The notes under the pieces: generated by a model
The model's input: the letters and a program-made list of their open reading frames with translations, nothing else
Databases searched by the model: none
Told to the model about the DNA's origin: nothing
Program-made: the position numbers and the translations under genes
NCBI RefSeq assembly: GCF_001522545.3
Contig: NC_031769.1
Span: forward strand, 127,495,613 to 127,559,612
Source: Parus major
Taxonomy: Eukaryota > Chordata > Aves > Passeriformes > Paridae
Direction of reading: 5' to 3'
DNA: 64,000 bases
Shown here: one piece after another, positions 27,410 to 39,600 of the stretch
Position numbering within the stretch: the stretch's first letter is position 1
Layout: every line of letters begins with the position of its first letter

Positions 27410-27433
27410 ATGTCGGGGCCGCGCAGCGCTTGA
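27410..27433 (+). promoter_or_regulatory. Upstream ORF in the presumed PDP1 leader
   Basis: ATG at 27410 has a G at -3 (GGCGGCCATGT) and encodes seven residues before TGA. If the leader is transcribed from the TATA box this uORF lies about 320 nt before the main start. It may lower translation of the long PDP1 isoform. This depends on the true start site and on possible splicing of the leader. Confidence 0.4.
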
Positions 27434-27740
27434 GCGGGCGGCGGTGTCCGCCGCGAGAGCGGGCCCAGCCCCTCGCCCTTGCCGGAAGGGAGAGCTGGGC
27501 CGGCGGGGCTTGTTGCCCGGGCGGGCGGCGGGTTCGGGCGGTCCCTGTGGAGCTGGCTCAGTCCCATCGCTGGCTGAGCGGCAGCAGCGGCGCCGTGTGC
27601 CCGCGGAAGGGCTGTGTGTGCGTGTCTCCTCCTGTCTGCCGTCCCACCTCCGTGCCGGAGCTCTACGTCTTCTCTAACAAACTCTGCCTTGCTTCTCCCC
27701 CCGCCCCCCGGGCTTCTGCTTTGTGGATGTTGGCGGCTTC

Positions 27741-27749
27741 ATGTTGTGA
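27741..27749 (+). promoter_or_regulatory. Minimal upstream ORF (ATG TTG TGA)
   Basis: A two-codon ORF ends 7 nt before the PDP1 long-isoform ATG and is in a different frame. An additional ATG at 27727 is in frame with the main start and would add ten residues, but its context (T at -3) is poor compared with the A at -3 of the ATG at 27757. Confidence 0.4.
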
Positions 27750-27756
27750 CAGGAGA

Positions 27757-27787
27757 ATGTGTGTATGTCCTGGGCCCAGGCGGATCG
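27757..27787 (+). CDS. PDP1: PDP1 first coding segment (long isoform N-terminus)
   Basis: ATG at 27757 encodes MCVCPGPRRI plus the first base of the next codon, then a GTATGT donor at 27788. I recall this peptide as the N-terminus of the longer human PDP1 isoform (about 562 residues). Joined to the acceptor at 30861 it gives a GCA (Ala) junction codon, followed by IPVRSS and the frame of the main exon. The spliced product is 560 residues, 25 more than the short form starting at 30906. I chose this ATG over the in-frame one at 27727 because of its better Kozak context and its match to the known isoform. The human junction residue is Gly as I remember it, so this codon differs. Confidence 0.85.
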
Positions 27788-30700
27788 GTATGTATCTCTC
27801 TTCATGGAACGATGTGCTCGGGGGGTCGGATGGGACCCGGGGAAGGGGCTGCTAGGCTGGGCTGTGTCTGAGGGCTGACGCCGGAGGGAAGGCTTAACGG
27901 TGCTGCTTGTGTTGAATGCTTCTTATTCCTCCTCCCCACCTCCCCGTCCTTTCCAGCTGGCTCATCCAGGTCTGCCAGGTGTAGGAAAGGCACCGGAGTG
28001 TTTTTACCTGAAGCCATGGGTGTCTTTGGTAGTGTTTTGGAGGAACCTGTCTGTGCAGTGTCAGTTAGCCCTGATAGTGTGGCTATAACGAGCATTTTTT
28101 AAAGAAACGGGGAACATTTTTATGTTTTTTTAGTGTGGTACTACAAAACCTGTAAATTGACCATCTGACTCCTTATTGGTCATATTATATTTGCAGTTTG
28201 GAAAATAACGCTTATACCCTTCTCTGGGCTTGGAGAGTTATTTTCACTGGATTGATTCTAATATCTTGACAAACTTGAATGAAATGTAAAATTTCTACTT
28301 CTTTTTCTTCTCTGCCATATTTGGATCAACCATCATGATCTTGGGATCTTAATTATTTAAAGGGCAGCTGGAATGTCTGCTTATATTTGGGGCAGCTGTG
28401 TTGTGGGGGTAAGTGGGAGAGACTTTAGTTTCAGTTCAGGTTTGGACACTTGGAATTAGGCATTTACTTAATCAACTTGGAATTATTGAAGCTGGTATGT
28501 GAAACAGACTGATCTCTTAAGCTGGCATAGATCTACTGTGAATTACATGAGCCATGGAAAGCGTGTGGCCAACTTCTTACTACTTCCTCTTGTATTTCAT
28601 GTAACATTTGATAAACTAACAATTAAAAATCATAAAAATATTCTCTCGTGGCACTGCAGGACTGTTACAGCAGGAATACATTTGTATTTTTGCTTCATCA
28701 TGGACCAGCAGAACTGTCAGAACAGTTGCACCACTGTGGGTCAGCACTGAACACAAATGCTGAGAAGTCAGGACTGCTTGATCCAGGTGGAGTCTAATGG
28801 GAGATGAGTGCTAAAGCTGAGGTGCTGCTGTAGGCCAGGCACATCCATAGAACCTTAAGCAAAAGAGTTGCTTTTAATTGTCATGTGAAGAAATATACAT
28901 AACTGTTACCAAAATAGCTCCCATATAATTAGAAGGCAGTGAATAGAATTTAAAATCTATATTTGGAGTTGCAGTCTACTGCTGTCATGCTGTGTGCATG
29001 TGAAGTCTGGGCTGGAGAAGCAAATGGCTAATGTAAATTCAGTATGCATCTGGAAGCTTCAGCCAATTGGCTGCTCCTGGGTGTCTGGACAACATCCCAA
29101 GCTCTTCCTGGTACCAGCACAACAGAAAACTTCAATCTTCAGCTGTCAATCGGAGACTCGGGGGAGGTTTTTTTCAATGTACAACAATCATTAGTACTGG
29201 GGAGTCAGCTGAGTGACAGCACCATGAATTCTGCTCTGCTTTCAGCACTTACATGTCATGTAACTGAGAAATGGGTTCTAGTCTTTATTTACTTAAAAAA
29301 AAAAAACAAACTAGAAAACTAGATTGGAGGGAAGAATGCCACTTGCATCTGTTTCTTGAAACAAGGGGAATGGGATGCAGCTTCATATGTTTTCAGGTAC
29401 TTCTCAGCTGGCCCAGGTGATCAGAATCATGGCTGAAGCTATGGAAAGCTAATGGAATGGGGTGATGCAAAATGCAGTTTCTACTATATTGCATGATCCT
29501 TTAGACTGAGTATTGGGGCTTGCTGCATATTTTATTGGGGTTGAGTCTCATCTGAAGTACTGGTATGCCTGCTTGGCTAAAAAAAGATCCATTTAATGAC
29601 TGAAGCACCTTGCATAACACAGCAATATCCATTTCTACAGTAAAACAATTTGACATCTAGGAGTGCTGATTAGTACTTATGACTGCAGTAAGCCTTCTAA
29701 TGGTCTCTTCTGAGAAAAAGCTTTTACAATGAAACTTGATCATAAAGGAGAAAATTTGAATTTGCCTTAAATGTGTCTACTTCACACAAAGCACAGCTCA
29801 GCTCCATTTCTACTCTGGAATTGTCTCTTAAGTATCACATTGTGAAAGACTTCCTGATAATGAGGCATAGTGAATAAGGCTTTTGAGAGGCACTCTCACT
29901 AATGCTGTGATGTGGTATGTAAATGGGGACAAGGAGCATGCCAGCATACTCTTTCTTCAGGGAAGTGAAAAATAAGGAAAACTTCTAGATGTGGCAGGTA
30001 GCAGTAGAATATTTTGTCAGATACTAGTGGTTTATCTTAACACTGAACTAGCTTTAGAGTTCTGTGCAAGCCTCTATTCTAGTCATGGGAGCAAACAATT
30101 TGCATCTAGGCCTTCAATTGAGTAGATTTTTAAAATGTTGTGTAGTCTTAAAATGTACTGGAATGGAATAGCTGTTGGAAAGCTGCATTTCCTTTCCATC
30201 TCTTATACTTGCATCTTAAGCTAGAATATTGCTGCATGGACTGCTGTGGCCATTTTGTATATGTCACACAAGTTTGAAGTTTTACATGTCAAAGGAGGGG
30301 AGGAAACAAAACATGCTACTGACTTCTGAGTGCATAAAGAATAACAGTTCTCTATCACCTACTTCTTGTTTCTGCTGTTTAAACCATCTTTGTATGTCAT
30401 CTCAGTTGTTTCTTGAGTCTTCTTGTTAGATGCTTTCTCTTCTTCAGCCTTTGGGAGTTTTGTTCCTGGTGTGGCACACCTGTCTATGTCAGCTGTGAAA
30501 TCGCCAGGAAAGCAAATATCTGTAGAAGTCCTGTGACAATTCTGTAGAGTGCTCCATGCTAACCATTGTGTTGTTGTCTGAAGTTTCATTGGCTAGCTGG
30601 GTGATGCTTTCACTTTCTGCCTGCTGAGTGCGTATAGGAGCTAAAATACCTGTGCTGAAGCATGGTATGGCTTTTTTGTTACAGCCCAAGGTTGTGTCTA

Positions 30701-30861
30701 TAAACAAACAAACTTTGTAATGCCTTCCTTTCTCAAGTCCTTTGAAGCTGTGAATTCCATATAATAAGCAACTTGGTTAGGAGCTGTAAACATCTTAACA
30801 CAGGGTTCTGGGAAAAAAAATCTGTCCCTAAGCTAAGCATAGTTGTTCTCTTGTCTTTCAG
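27788..30861 (+). other. PDP1: PDP1 intron
   Basis: A 3074-nt phase-1 intron with donor GTATGT and acceptor CTTGTCTTTCAG. The 5' part is GC-rich, the tail of the CpG island, and the rest is AT-rich. I see no further exon with certainty and no CR1 copy. Alternative noncoding first exons, known for mammalian PDP1, could lie here or in the island. Confidence 0.8.
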
Positions 30862-32513
30862 CAATTCCAGTCCGAAGCTCCAGGCTGCCATTGTTGTCTG
30901 ATGCCATGCCAGCACCAGCTCATCTGTTCCCATTGATTCGTAACTGTGAGATTAGCAGAATAGGCAGTACTGCGTGTTACTGCCACCATAAACATCTGTG
31001 TTGTTTGTCATCTCATTTTGCTCACAGTCACTTCAGATATGCACCGCAGAAGAAATTTGCGGCACTTTACAGGCCAAAGGAGCACTTTAATCATTTTATT
31101 CACGCGAGGGATTATGCTTCTACGCCACAGAGGTTTTACCTCACCCCTCCACAGGTCAACAGCATTCTGAAGGCAAATGAATACAGCTTCAAAGTCCCAG
31201 AATTTGATGGTAAAAATGTAAGTTCTGTTCTTGGCTTTGATAGCAACCAGTTGCCTGCTAATGCTCCAATAGAGGACCGGAGGAGTGCTGCCACTTGTTT
31301 ACAGACAAGAGGGATGCTTCTGGGTGTGTTTGATGGCCATGCAGGCTGTGCTTGTGCTCAAGCTGTCAGTGAAAGACTGTTTTACTACATTGCTGTCTCT
31401 TTGTTACCTCATGAGACTTTACTTGAAATAGAAAATGCTGTGGAGAGTGGCAGAGCTCTGTTGCCCATTTTACAGTGGCACAAGCATCCCAACGATTATT
31501 TTAGCAAAGAGGCTTCCAAACTCTACTTCAACAGTTTAAGAACTTATTGGCAGGAGTTGATTGATCTCAACAGTGGAGAGACTACTGATGTGAGAGAAGC
31601 TTTAGTTAATGCCTTTAAGAGGCTTGATAGTGATATTTCTTTGGAAGCTCAAGTAGGAGATCCAAATTCTTTTCTTAACTACCTAGTACTGCGAGTAGCG
31701 TTTTCTGGAGCAACTGCCTGTGTAGCCCATGTGGATGGTGTCGACTTGCACATTGCAAACACAGGTGACAGTAGAGCAATGCTTGGTGTTCAGGAAGAAG
31801 ATGGATCTTGGTCTGCAGTTAATTTGTCCTATGACCACAATGCACAAAATGAACGTGAAGTGGAACGTGTGAGAATGGAGCATCCAAAGTCTGAAGAGAA
31901 AAGTCTTGTGAAACAAGATCGTCTCTTGGGTCTCTTGATGCCTTTCAGAGCTTTTGGTGATGTGAAGTTTAAATGGAGTATCGAACTGCAGAAGAGAGTG
32001 GTAGAATCAGGCCCAGATCAGCTGAATGACAATGAATATACCAAGTTTATTCCTCCAAACTATCATACTCCCCCATACCTAACAGCTGAACCAGAAGTCA
32101 TACATCACAAATTACGGCCACAGGATAAGTTCCTGGTTTTGGCCACAGATGGGCTGTGGGAGACAATGCACAGGCAAGATGTGGCTAGAATTGTGGGTGA
32201 GTACCTCACTGGTGTTCACCACCAACAGCCAATAGCTGTTGGTGGCTATAAGGTAACTTTGGGACAGATGCATGGTCTCTTAACAGAAAGGAGAGCAAGA
32301 ATCTCTTCAGTATTCGAAGATCAGAATGCAGCAACTCACCTGATACGTCATGCAGTGGGTAATAATGAATTTGGAACTGTGGATCATGAGCGACTGTCCA
32401 AGATGCTTAGTCTTCCAGAAGAGCTGGCTCGAATGTATAGAGATGACATTACAATTACTGTGGTGCAGTTCAATTCACATGTTATAGGTGCATATCAAAA
32501 TGAGGAATTGTGA
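30862..32513 (+). CDS. PDP1: Pyruvate dehydrogenase phosphatase catalytic subunit 1, main coding exon
   Basis: PDP1 is a Mg/Mn- and Ca-stimulated PPM-family (PP2C-type) phosphatase of the mitochondrial matrix. It dephosphorylates the E1-alpha subunit and reactivates the pyruvate dehydrogenase complex. The exon starts after the AG at 30860-30861. The short isoform begins at ATG 30906 and has 535 residues (human 537); the long form enters from 27757-27787. In short-form numbering, residues 1-70 are basic and Cys/His-rich and act as transit peptide, with the likely mature start at 71 (ASTPQRFYL). Metal-binding residues are present: D143 and G144 in VFDGHAG, D415 in ATDGLWE and D513 in YRDDIT. 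ANTGDSRAM (284-292) and FRAFGDVKFKW (347-357) are further PPM motifs. The transit region diverges from human, whereas the core is nearly identical. There are no internal stops. The C-terminus ends QNEEL, one residue longer than the human end as I recall it. Confidence 0.97.
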
Positions 32514-32588
32514 ATTTAATGCAGTGAACTAGTTACCAAAGTTGTTACAAGGGCCAGTATGAGCAGCAAATTTAAAAATCCACCCAAA

Positions 32589-32594
32589 AATAAA
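32589..32594 (+). terminator. PDP1: Possible proximal poly(A) signal
   Basis: AATAAA lies in an A-rich context 76 nt after the PDP1 stop. The downstream sequence has a T/GT-rich stretch (TTGTTTTTGTTAG near 32620). Use would give a transcript with almost no 3' UTR. Confidence 0.3.
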
Positions 32595-34758
32595 ATTGAA
32601 AAAAGCCTTTGTCAAACAATTGTTTTTGTTAGATTCAGCATATCTATGGTTCCTGCCTTTCCCTGGAGCTCTAAAAACATGGGAAGTACTATTGACAAAA
32701 CTTGAAGAGGATGTCCTAGCTTGGGAAAAGTTTTTTTGTAACAAATTTGCACTATTGATTACATAAATGCTGCTAAAACAATGTCTTGAATTTGGCAAAT
32801 TTGGATGAGGGAGGAAGTAGGATAAAGAATTAACTATCAAAGATCTGTCTGTTCAAGAAACAGCTTGCTTATAAAATATCTGCAAATATATACACTTAAG
32901 GAAAAGATAAGTAAAAAGTATTGTTGAATTTTTTACAGGGCTAATTCTTGCAATGGTTATCTGTGAATATATTGTCTGTTGTTTCTTCTAAGCAGAAAGT
33001 CACTTTAACCAAATAAGTCTTCAGTGTAACAAAGTTGTCTCACTTCCATATAGACAATGTTATTCACGTAAAGATATTTGTCTAAGTGTTGATGTTCAGT
33101 CCAGGTCTAAGCCATAATCAATACCTGAGATTCTGTTACAGATTAATCATATCTTATGCACGGTAATTTCTTAATTTCTTGTGCATTAATACTTGGCTGT
33201 GGGTTTCTGCACAACTTGTAGGGCAATAACACATTACAACACACAGCAAGATACAAGAGAACTTTGTGGAGAACTTCAGTTTTCAGTATAAAGGAACTTT
33301 CAGACTTTTTGAGAAGTTAATATTGTTGGTTAAGGCTGTGTTTGCTTTCCTAAAGGTTATGTCCTTCATGGACTCCACCTATCCCTGGCATTGCTTATCT
33401 AGTAAATAATTTTTCACCTGAAAAGATCAGAAAATAATTGCTAACCTCTTTGTAGCTTTGTAACTTGCACTCATTTTCACTTTGGATATTTCAGAAGGTC
33501 ACATTATATGTCTTTCACTTGAACTCATGTGTAAGTTGGCTTAAAAACTACAAATTTCAAAAGAATTGAAGTATGGCTTGTAAATAGCATTTTAATTGAG
33601 AAACTCACTGGCATGCATGTGTATGTTCAGTGGCTATTTCTAGCAACTTTTTAGTTCTGTGTTTCTGGGCAGCTGGTGTATGCATGTTTTTACAGTCCAG
33701 AATGCTATCACAGAGCAGTCTCTGAAATGGGTCTCTCTGGCTTGGAATGGTTGAATTTGAACTTAAAAGATTTGGCTATACTTGTGTGCCAAAATTGTTT
33801 GGCTTGTAATGGTAAAAGTAGAGACTGACAGTTAATTGGTCTTTCTTGCATCGTATATGGATTTATTTTAACCTGCCCTTAGGTTAAAAACTGAAATGCC
33901 TGCTGAAATGCTAGTCCTTGATGACTGAGAGAACACATTTAACTTTATTCCTGGGTTCTAGAGAACAGTGATAAATTGGTTTATTTCGCTTTACCAAGGT
34001 GTTTCAGTTAAAATGCCTCTAGCCCTCAGCTGATTAAATCACACCTTACTCAATTAACTGAAATACGCTAGGTTTCTAAAGTGGTGTTTTATACTAAATA
34101 TGTCTTGCCAATTAATGCTACTGTTACATAGGGTGCACTTAGTTTGAACAATGAACCTGTCCTATAGTAAACATTGGCTCCTCAAACTCACAAATGCTAT
34201 GTGTACTCAGTGGCCTGCAGCTTTAGTATGGCTCTACTTAACTAGCAGCATCAGTATTGCTGTAAGGTAAATGATGCCTAAGTTCACATTCAAGATGTAC
34301 ACAACCCTTCTTTATTTGAAGGAAAAGGGGAACTCTAAAACGCTTAGACAAGTACTGGCTGTTGACATTGCTTCTGTATGTTGTGTTTTGGTGACTGTGT
34401 CATTAACTAGGTCAATAGGCTATGTTTTATCATTCAAATGCAGTATGTATCTCAGCTGTTGCAGTATTTAACTTTCTTACTTTTTTTACTGTTAAAGCTC
34501 TATTAATATGCATTGATGTATTTAACCTATGATTGTTGATATGGATTTGGTACAAGTCATAGCTGGAAGAAATGTAAATTGGTCCCATGGATACAACTTT
34601 TATTGAGAAGCTGCTTTTTGTAGTAAAGATACTTAAGTATGGGGTCAGAAAATATTTATGTATTGCTTGGAGACTTGCTCAGTATGTATGCGGTGAACAG
34701 AAGCAGCATAACTGCCTGCTGAACAGGTGACCTGAACAAACATCTTTTAACAGATTCC

Positions 34759-34764
34759 AATAAA
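34759..34764 (+). terminator. PDP1: Probable distal PDP1 poly(A) signal
   Basis: CCAATAAAATGATC is followed 20-40 nt later by a GT-rich element (CATGTGTATTGAGTTGATAT), the classic arrangement for cleavage near 34780-34785. Confidence 0.6.
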
Positions 34765-34785
34765 ATGATCAATTATGCAGAAATC

Positions 34786-36560
34786 CATGTGTATTGAGTT
34801 GATATAGAATGTGATATCTGTTCTGCTAGGACTTTGTTCCTTTGTGTGATCCCCATTATGGATAAATCAGGTGGCCAATGAAAGTGAAGTATAAATGGAA
34901 ACAGAATTGAACTTCAGAGCGGTTCAATGCCACCCTGCATCAGGCATATGCTATTGCTGCTTCCCCAGGTGGCAAAGCTCAGATCCTTCCATCAGTATCA
35001 CTGTGTCGCAGTTCCCAGCACCTCATGAGTACCGCCAGGGGCAGTGCTGCTGAGGAAGCAGCATCATTTTAGATCTTAAAGCTGTGTACTGTACTCGCTG
35101 TATCAAGCTATACAGCATTTCATAAACAGACTAAACTGGGGCAAGAAACAAGGTGGTGGTGAGCTAAACAGAAACAGCTCTTGTGCCACAGGCTGAGGAC
35201 ACGTTTTCCTTGTCTACCAGAATTGTTTCATTGGGGAAAGTACAGATATTGTGTATGTAAGGGTGGTGCTGGGATTACTTTTTCAGATAAGGATTTCACA
35301 GCTGGAAATATATGGTTAAACCATGGAGGGTGGCTGAATCTTGTCAGTCAATGTGAGATTTAAGTAATCTTTAAAACTCTTCTAGATGAATCTGTCAGTT
35401 CAACAGTAATACTATATAAGAGAGGAGTGGGAGATGTGTTGCCTGTACTTCCAGCTTAAGGTTGTTAACTCTGTTCCCTTGTATTCAGTGGTATGTGCAT
35501 TGTATTTGCATCCCATCCATCTGAATGCTGAAGCATAACCTGTGTCAATTATACAAAGAGTGTTGTTTTTAATTGAAGCTTATGTATAACTGTATTCAAA
35601 AGCTTCCTTGACAGGTTTTAGTATTAATTGCTCACACCACTGACATGGTGTTTGGTGGCAAGTGCATGACATGATGGTGGTTGTATTTGCAATGCCATAG
35701 ATAAGCCTATTGTTACAATGCTGGTTACACCTGTTTTATTTGCTGCTTGTGAGTATTAATAATAAATTTCTGGGTAGAGAGGATAATCTGACTTTCATAA
35801 CTGGATCACAAATTAAGTATAAGTTGGCAGGAACTATGTGTGGTAAAACAAAAAGGAATCTGAGATGCATAAATAGTGTGTTCCTATCTGTTCTGCAAGA
35901 TCTGAGGATAAAATACCCCAAACAACTTAGGTATTGATCAGTGTGCAGGTCTTCTGAAACTGCATTTCTTGCAAATGACCCACCTAATCAGTCATGAAAC
36001 TTTCAAGGATTACATAAAATAGTATAAGAAAATACAGGCACCATTCAGTATATACCATGATAAGCAATACTTTGTTTGTGGCAATTAATTAGAAATTAGA
36101 TTTGTTGTGGTTTTTTTAGAACAAATAAAAGGAGTAGACTGAAAGTTTTCTAGCTCAAAAAATAAGGATCACCCAGTACATGATTGTTTTAGGGTTGTTC
36201 TCTATATCATCGCTTTGTGTTGAAGGAAAAAAAAAAAAAAGAAAGAGCTGCAAAGTATATATCTGTTATAGTTCCTAGTCTGGATAAGTAAGTAACCAGT
36301 CTTAAAGATTTCAGGGAATGTTTTATGCAGCAGGCTGTTCACTATCTATCCTCCTGGCCAATCTTTCTCTGAACAGAAAAATTATACTTGCTTTATAGAC
36401 TTCCTATTAGATTTCCTAGACAGAAAATCTTTTTTAATAAAACTTATGAATACCAAACTATTTTTATAGCATCATGAACAAACTGGTCAGTTTTAATATC
36501 AAAAATATTTACTTGTGGTAGCCTTTAATGTACTGCCTCACATCTTAATTGCAGAAATAA
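34786..36560. other. Downstream flank of PDP1, no gene recognised
   Basis: AT-rich sequence without recognisable exons or repeats. An A-run occurs at about 36226-36240. An AATAAA at 35760 could serve a still longer PDP1 transcript, but nothing else supports that. Confidence 0.5.
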
Positions 36561-36608
36561 TCCAATTAGGGCTGTCTAATTGGACATCATGTGTCATGTC
36601 ACATGATG
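36561..36608. repeat. Two abutting 24-bp inverted repeats
   Basis: The first dyad has arms TCCAATTAG (36561-36569) and CTAATTGGA (36576-36584) around the 6-nt loop GGCTGT. The second starts at the very next base, with arms CATCATGTG (36585-36593) and CACATGATG (36600-36608) around TCATGT. Both have perfect 9-bp arms and 6-nt spacers. The first carries homeodomain-type CAATTA cores; the second carries TCATGTG/CACATGA, an M-box/E-box-like core. This looks more like a regulatory element than a repeat family. Confidence 0.75.
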
Positions 36609-39600
36609 CTGAAAGACAGGGAAAAAGCGTAATAAATAGGGAGATCATTGGTGTTAACAGGATAGCACTCATGAGCTGACACACAGCCATGCATTACAGT
36701 TTTATTCAAAAGCTCTGTATATAAATGAAATGAGTCTGTCAAAATTGCTATAAGCCCATAGTCATTAATTCTGTGGTCTTTCCTGTTGCTCCTTCCTAGT
36801 ATTTCTTTGCCCTGTGTGGTGGTGCAACAGCTGGGCTAATAACAAAATACTCTTTTCCAGGATTTTGTGGGTTTTGTGCAAGGTGGTTAAAATGGCTAAT
36901 AGTAATATTAGTGTTCCCAGGTCTAGGTAACTAGGAGAGGAATAAATGTTACTTCCCTGGTATCCTCTTCTAAAAGGGGAAAAAGTAAATCTTTCCCTTA
37001 ACAAAACCTGGCTGCTGTACTGAAGACCTAGCTATGGCACAGCTGTATCTGATATGGATTTATTATTCCTGCTAAAAAGCAAAGTGTATTCATTTGTACA
37101 GCATGCTACATTAGTGCAACTGCCACCCTACTACTCTGGAAGTAGCTGAAATGTCCTTGCAGAACTTGGTATATTCCTGTGTATGTCAAGCACTGTGGTT
37201 TATGAGCAGTTCCATTACCAGCTTTTTCTTAAGACATTTGACTTTCATATTTCTGTGTGTATGCTGCATCATGAGTGTTGAGGTACCTGTTATAGGTAGA
37301 GCTGTATTCAGTGCATGCTGTGGGGTCTCAGTGGCTGTTCAGCCTGCTCCATGCCTACATTCAGCTCCTTTGAGCACAACAGAAGCTTAGTCCACACAGA
37401 GGTAGCTCCATTTAGGTGTTTTCTGGAGGCAAATCTTAAACATTTTTTCTCAGGTCTTCATGGGTACAGTAGTCCTGGAGTTTTTGCATCTGTCACTTTT
37501 TCATAATTAATTCAGGTTTTTTGTCTTGTGCCTAATACTCCTGCAATTAGCTCTCTTCTAAGGGCTTATTCTTGCTCTTTGATTCTTAAGGTATGTGGAA
37601 GTGCAGCTCAAGCTCCAGTGTCTTCTTTGGTGTTGACCTACACAGATGGCATGTAGGATGTCACTGCTGTGCACTGTGAGGTGTTGCTGATACACCAAGG
37701 ACTCTCTTTATCTCCCCTGCTCCAGAGCCCTGCCAGTGTTCAACAGTTAAGTGAGCAACATGCGATTTCCCTGGCATAACCTCTGAAGCCTGCACTTGGA
37801 ACAGTGTTCAGCTCTCATTCTTGCTTGCATGAGTTGGAATCTGTAAAGCTTCCAGCACAGCTAATCAGAGGAGTCTATTTTCTTCTATTCATTCTTTTAT
37901 AAAGCTTAATCCTAAGAACAGCTCTACAGAGAAGATGATCCCAATTTTTACATAGTCTTCCTTTATATAAAAAAGAAGTAAATGTCCAAAACTGAGGAGA
38001 CACGGTCATTTTATCAAAGTAGTCTGGCTCATAAAAGGCTGAAATATTAAGGAAAAAACAGAGCCTGACCTTAGAGTTGATAGTACAGAAGGCAGAGGAG
38101 TCTTCTAGTGGGTGGCTTGGCAGCACTACTGTGGCAATGCAAGGCACAGTGTGTGTCTGTCTTCTGAGGTTGATCTAGACATGAACACTAAAGCGTTCAC
38201 TGCATAGCAAACACACTAAAGAGTCTGAGAAGCTGTCTAGCTCAATGTCAGAAAGACAGATAAGCATAAACTAAGTGTAGATTTCTGACAGACACTTTGT
38301 ATTTTTAGTATTTGGGGCTTTTTTACATTTGGGCCATGTGTATATAACTTCATGCCAAATCATGTTCAAACAGGTGAAAAGAGTTTATATTCTATAGAAT
38401 CAATGTGTAAGAGACACTTCTTAGAGCTGAGGAAGGTTCCTGACTTCTACTTAGTGAAGAATATGTAAGGAACTGTTGTGACAGAAAAAATGCAGTGACA
38501 AGGTCACGCAAGATTAGGGCCCAGAAATAACATAGGCTCCCCAGGTTGGTAAATGGCAAGCATTTAAGCTGGTACTACATTTTAAAGCCACTCTATCATA
38601 CAAAGTTTTGGGAATTAAAATTGCCTGAGCTATGACAAGGGTTCAGATGTTGAAATATATCATGACTAAATTGATAAAAGACAATTCTGATGTCTGCTGT
38701 ATTTGCTAACATGTATTAAAATATAAATATTGGAGTATTATGGGTCTCATTTCTCAATGCTGCAGCTTAAAGGAGCATTTGGAGTTTATCACAGTATTGA
38801 TATTAAAAGTGTAGTTCTGAAGTCAGAGAATCATAAAAGTCCCTTTGATATGAGATCAAGTGTTCCCAGGGTACCTGCAGGAAGAGTGCTTCGAAACTCT
38901 CACTTGCTGCAGCAGCTAACTCTTAAAAAAAAAAAATAAATAAATGACACAAGGTCTGTCTAGCTAATCAAGACACATTAAAAGCCCATTATAAGCTGTG
39001 AAGCAGTGACCAAAATGACAATAGGAAGTTAGGAGACATTCAGAAGAGCAACAGAATGTGGAGTATTTCAAAAGTACACAGAAATACAAGAATGTGAATC
39101 CTAAAAAAAAATTTCAGGATAAAGTAGGAAAATGTAAGGGAGAAAAAAACCTCTTAGAATGTATCTTTAAAGCTGAAATTGCACACTTGAAAGAAAACTT
39201 AGGTGTGTTTCATAGAACAACTGTAGAAGTCAGCACAGTAAACCACAGTGATGTCAGAGATGGCTATGAAGAGAAATTCTTGCATCAGTTATGGTTGGTG
39301 CCATGATCCTGCTCAGAAAAACAAACAGCAGATCAAGAGATCAGAAGTGACTGAATGTCTAAGCTGAAGATCAAAAAAAAAAAACCACAAAATAAAAGCT
39401 GAACAAAGAACAACTGCTGTTGTTCTGATTTTTAAATGTTTACTGTTTCTGTGCAAATTCAAAAACAGAGACACAAGTCATCAAAACAAATGTATGGGTG
39501 CAGGGAATTTTAAAATCCAAGGGCAGTGCACATTATGAAACAGTACTTTCCTGATTTTTACATTGCAATAGCACCTCAGTACAGAAGACAGAAAGAAAGC

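Larger units (their letters stand above)
26930..27860 (+). promoter_or_regulatory. PDP1: PDP1 CpG island promoter and first-exon region
   Basis: This is the densest CpG region of the window, with long GC-rich runs, many CGCG clusters and GC-box-like CCCCGCCCCC at about 27076-27085. It contains an E-box, a CCAAT box and a TATA box in order, and at its 3' end the start codon of the long PDP1 isoform. The island is in the expected place for PDP1, upstream on the same strand and joined by a consensus donor at 27788. Divergent transcription on the minus strand is possible but nothing shows it. Confidence 0.88.
32514..34785 (+). other. PDP1: PDP1 3' UTR
   Basis: About 2.27 kb of AT-rich noncoding sequence runs from the stop codon to just beyond the poly(A) signal at 34759. 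A proximal AATAAA at 32589-32594, only 76 nt after the stop, could give a much shorter form. The length is inferred from the poly(A) signals, not from transcripts. Confidence 0.65.

Noticed and set aside
26806..27567. Several long ORFs on both strands in the PDP1 CpG island
   Set aside because: They overlap each other in all frames and are Pro/Ala/Arg/Gly-rich, as expected from GC-rich promoter DNA. Only the 27757-27787 segment has support from splice sites and homology.
31683..31916. Minus-strand ORF inside the PDP1 coding exon
   Set aside because: Antisense shadow of a conserved coding sequence.
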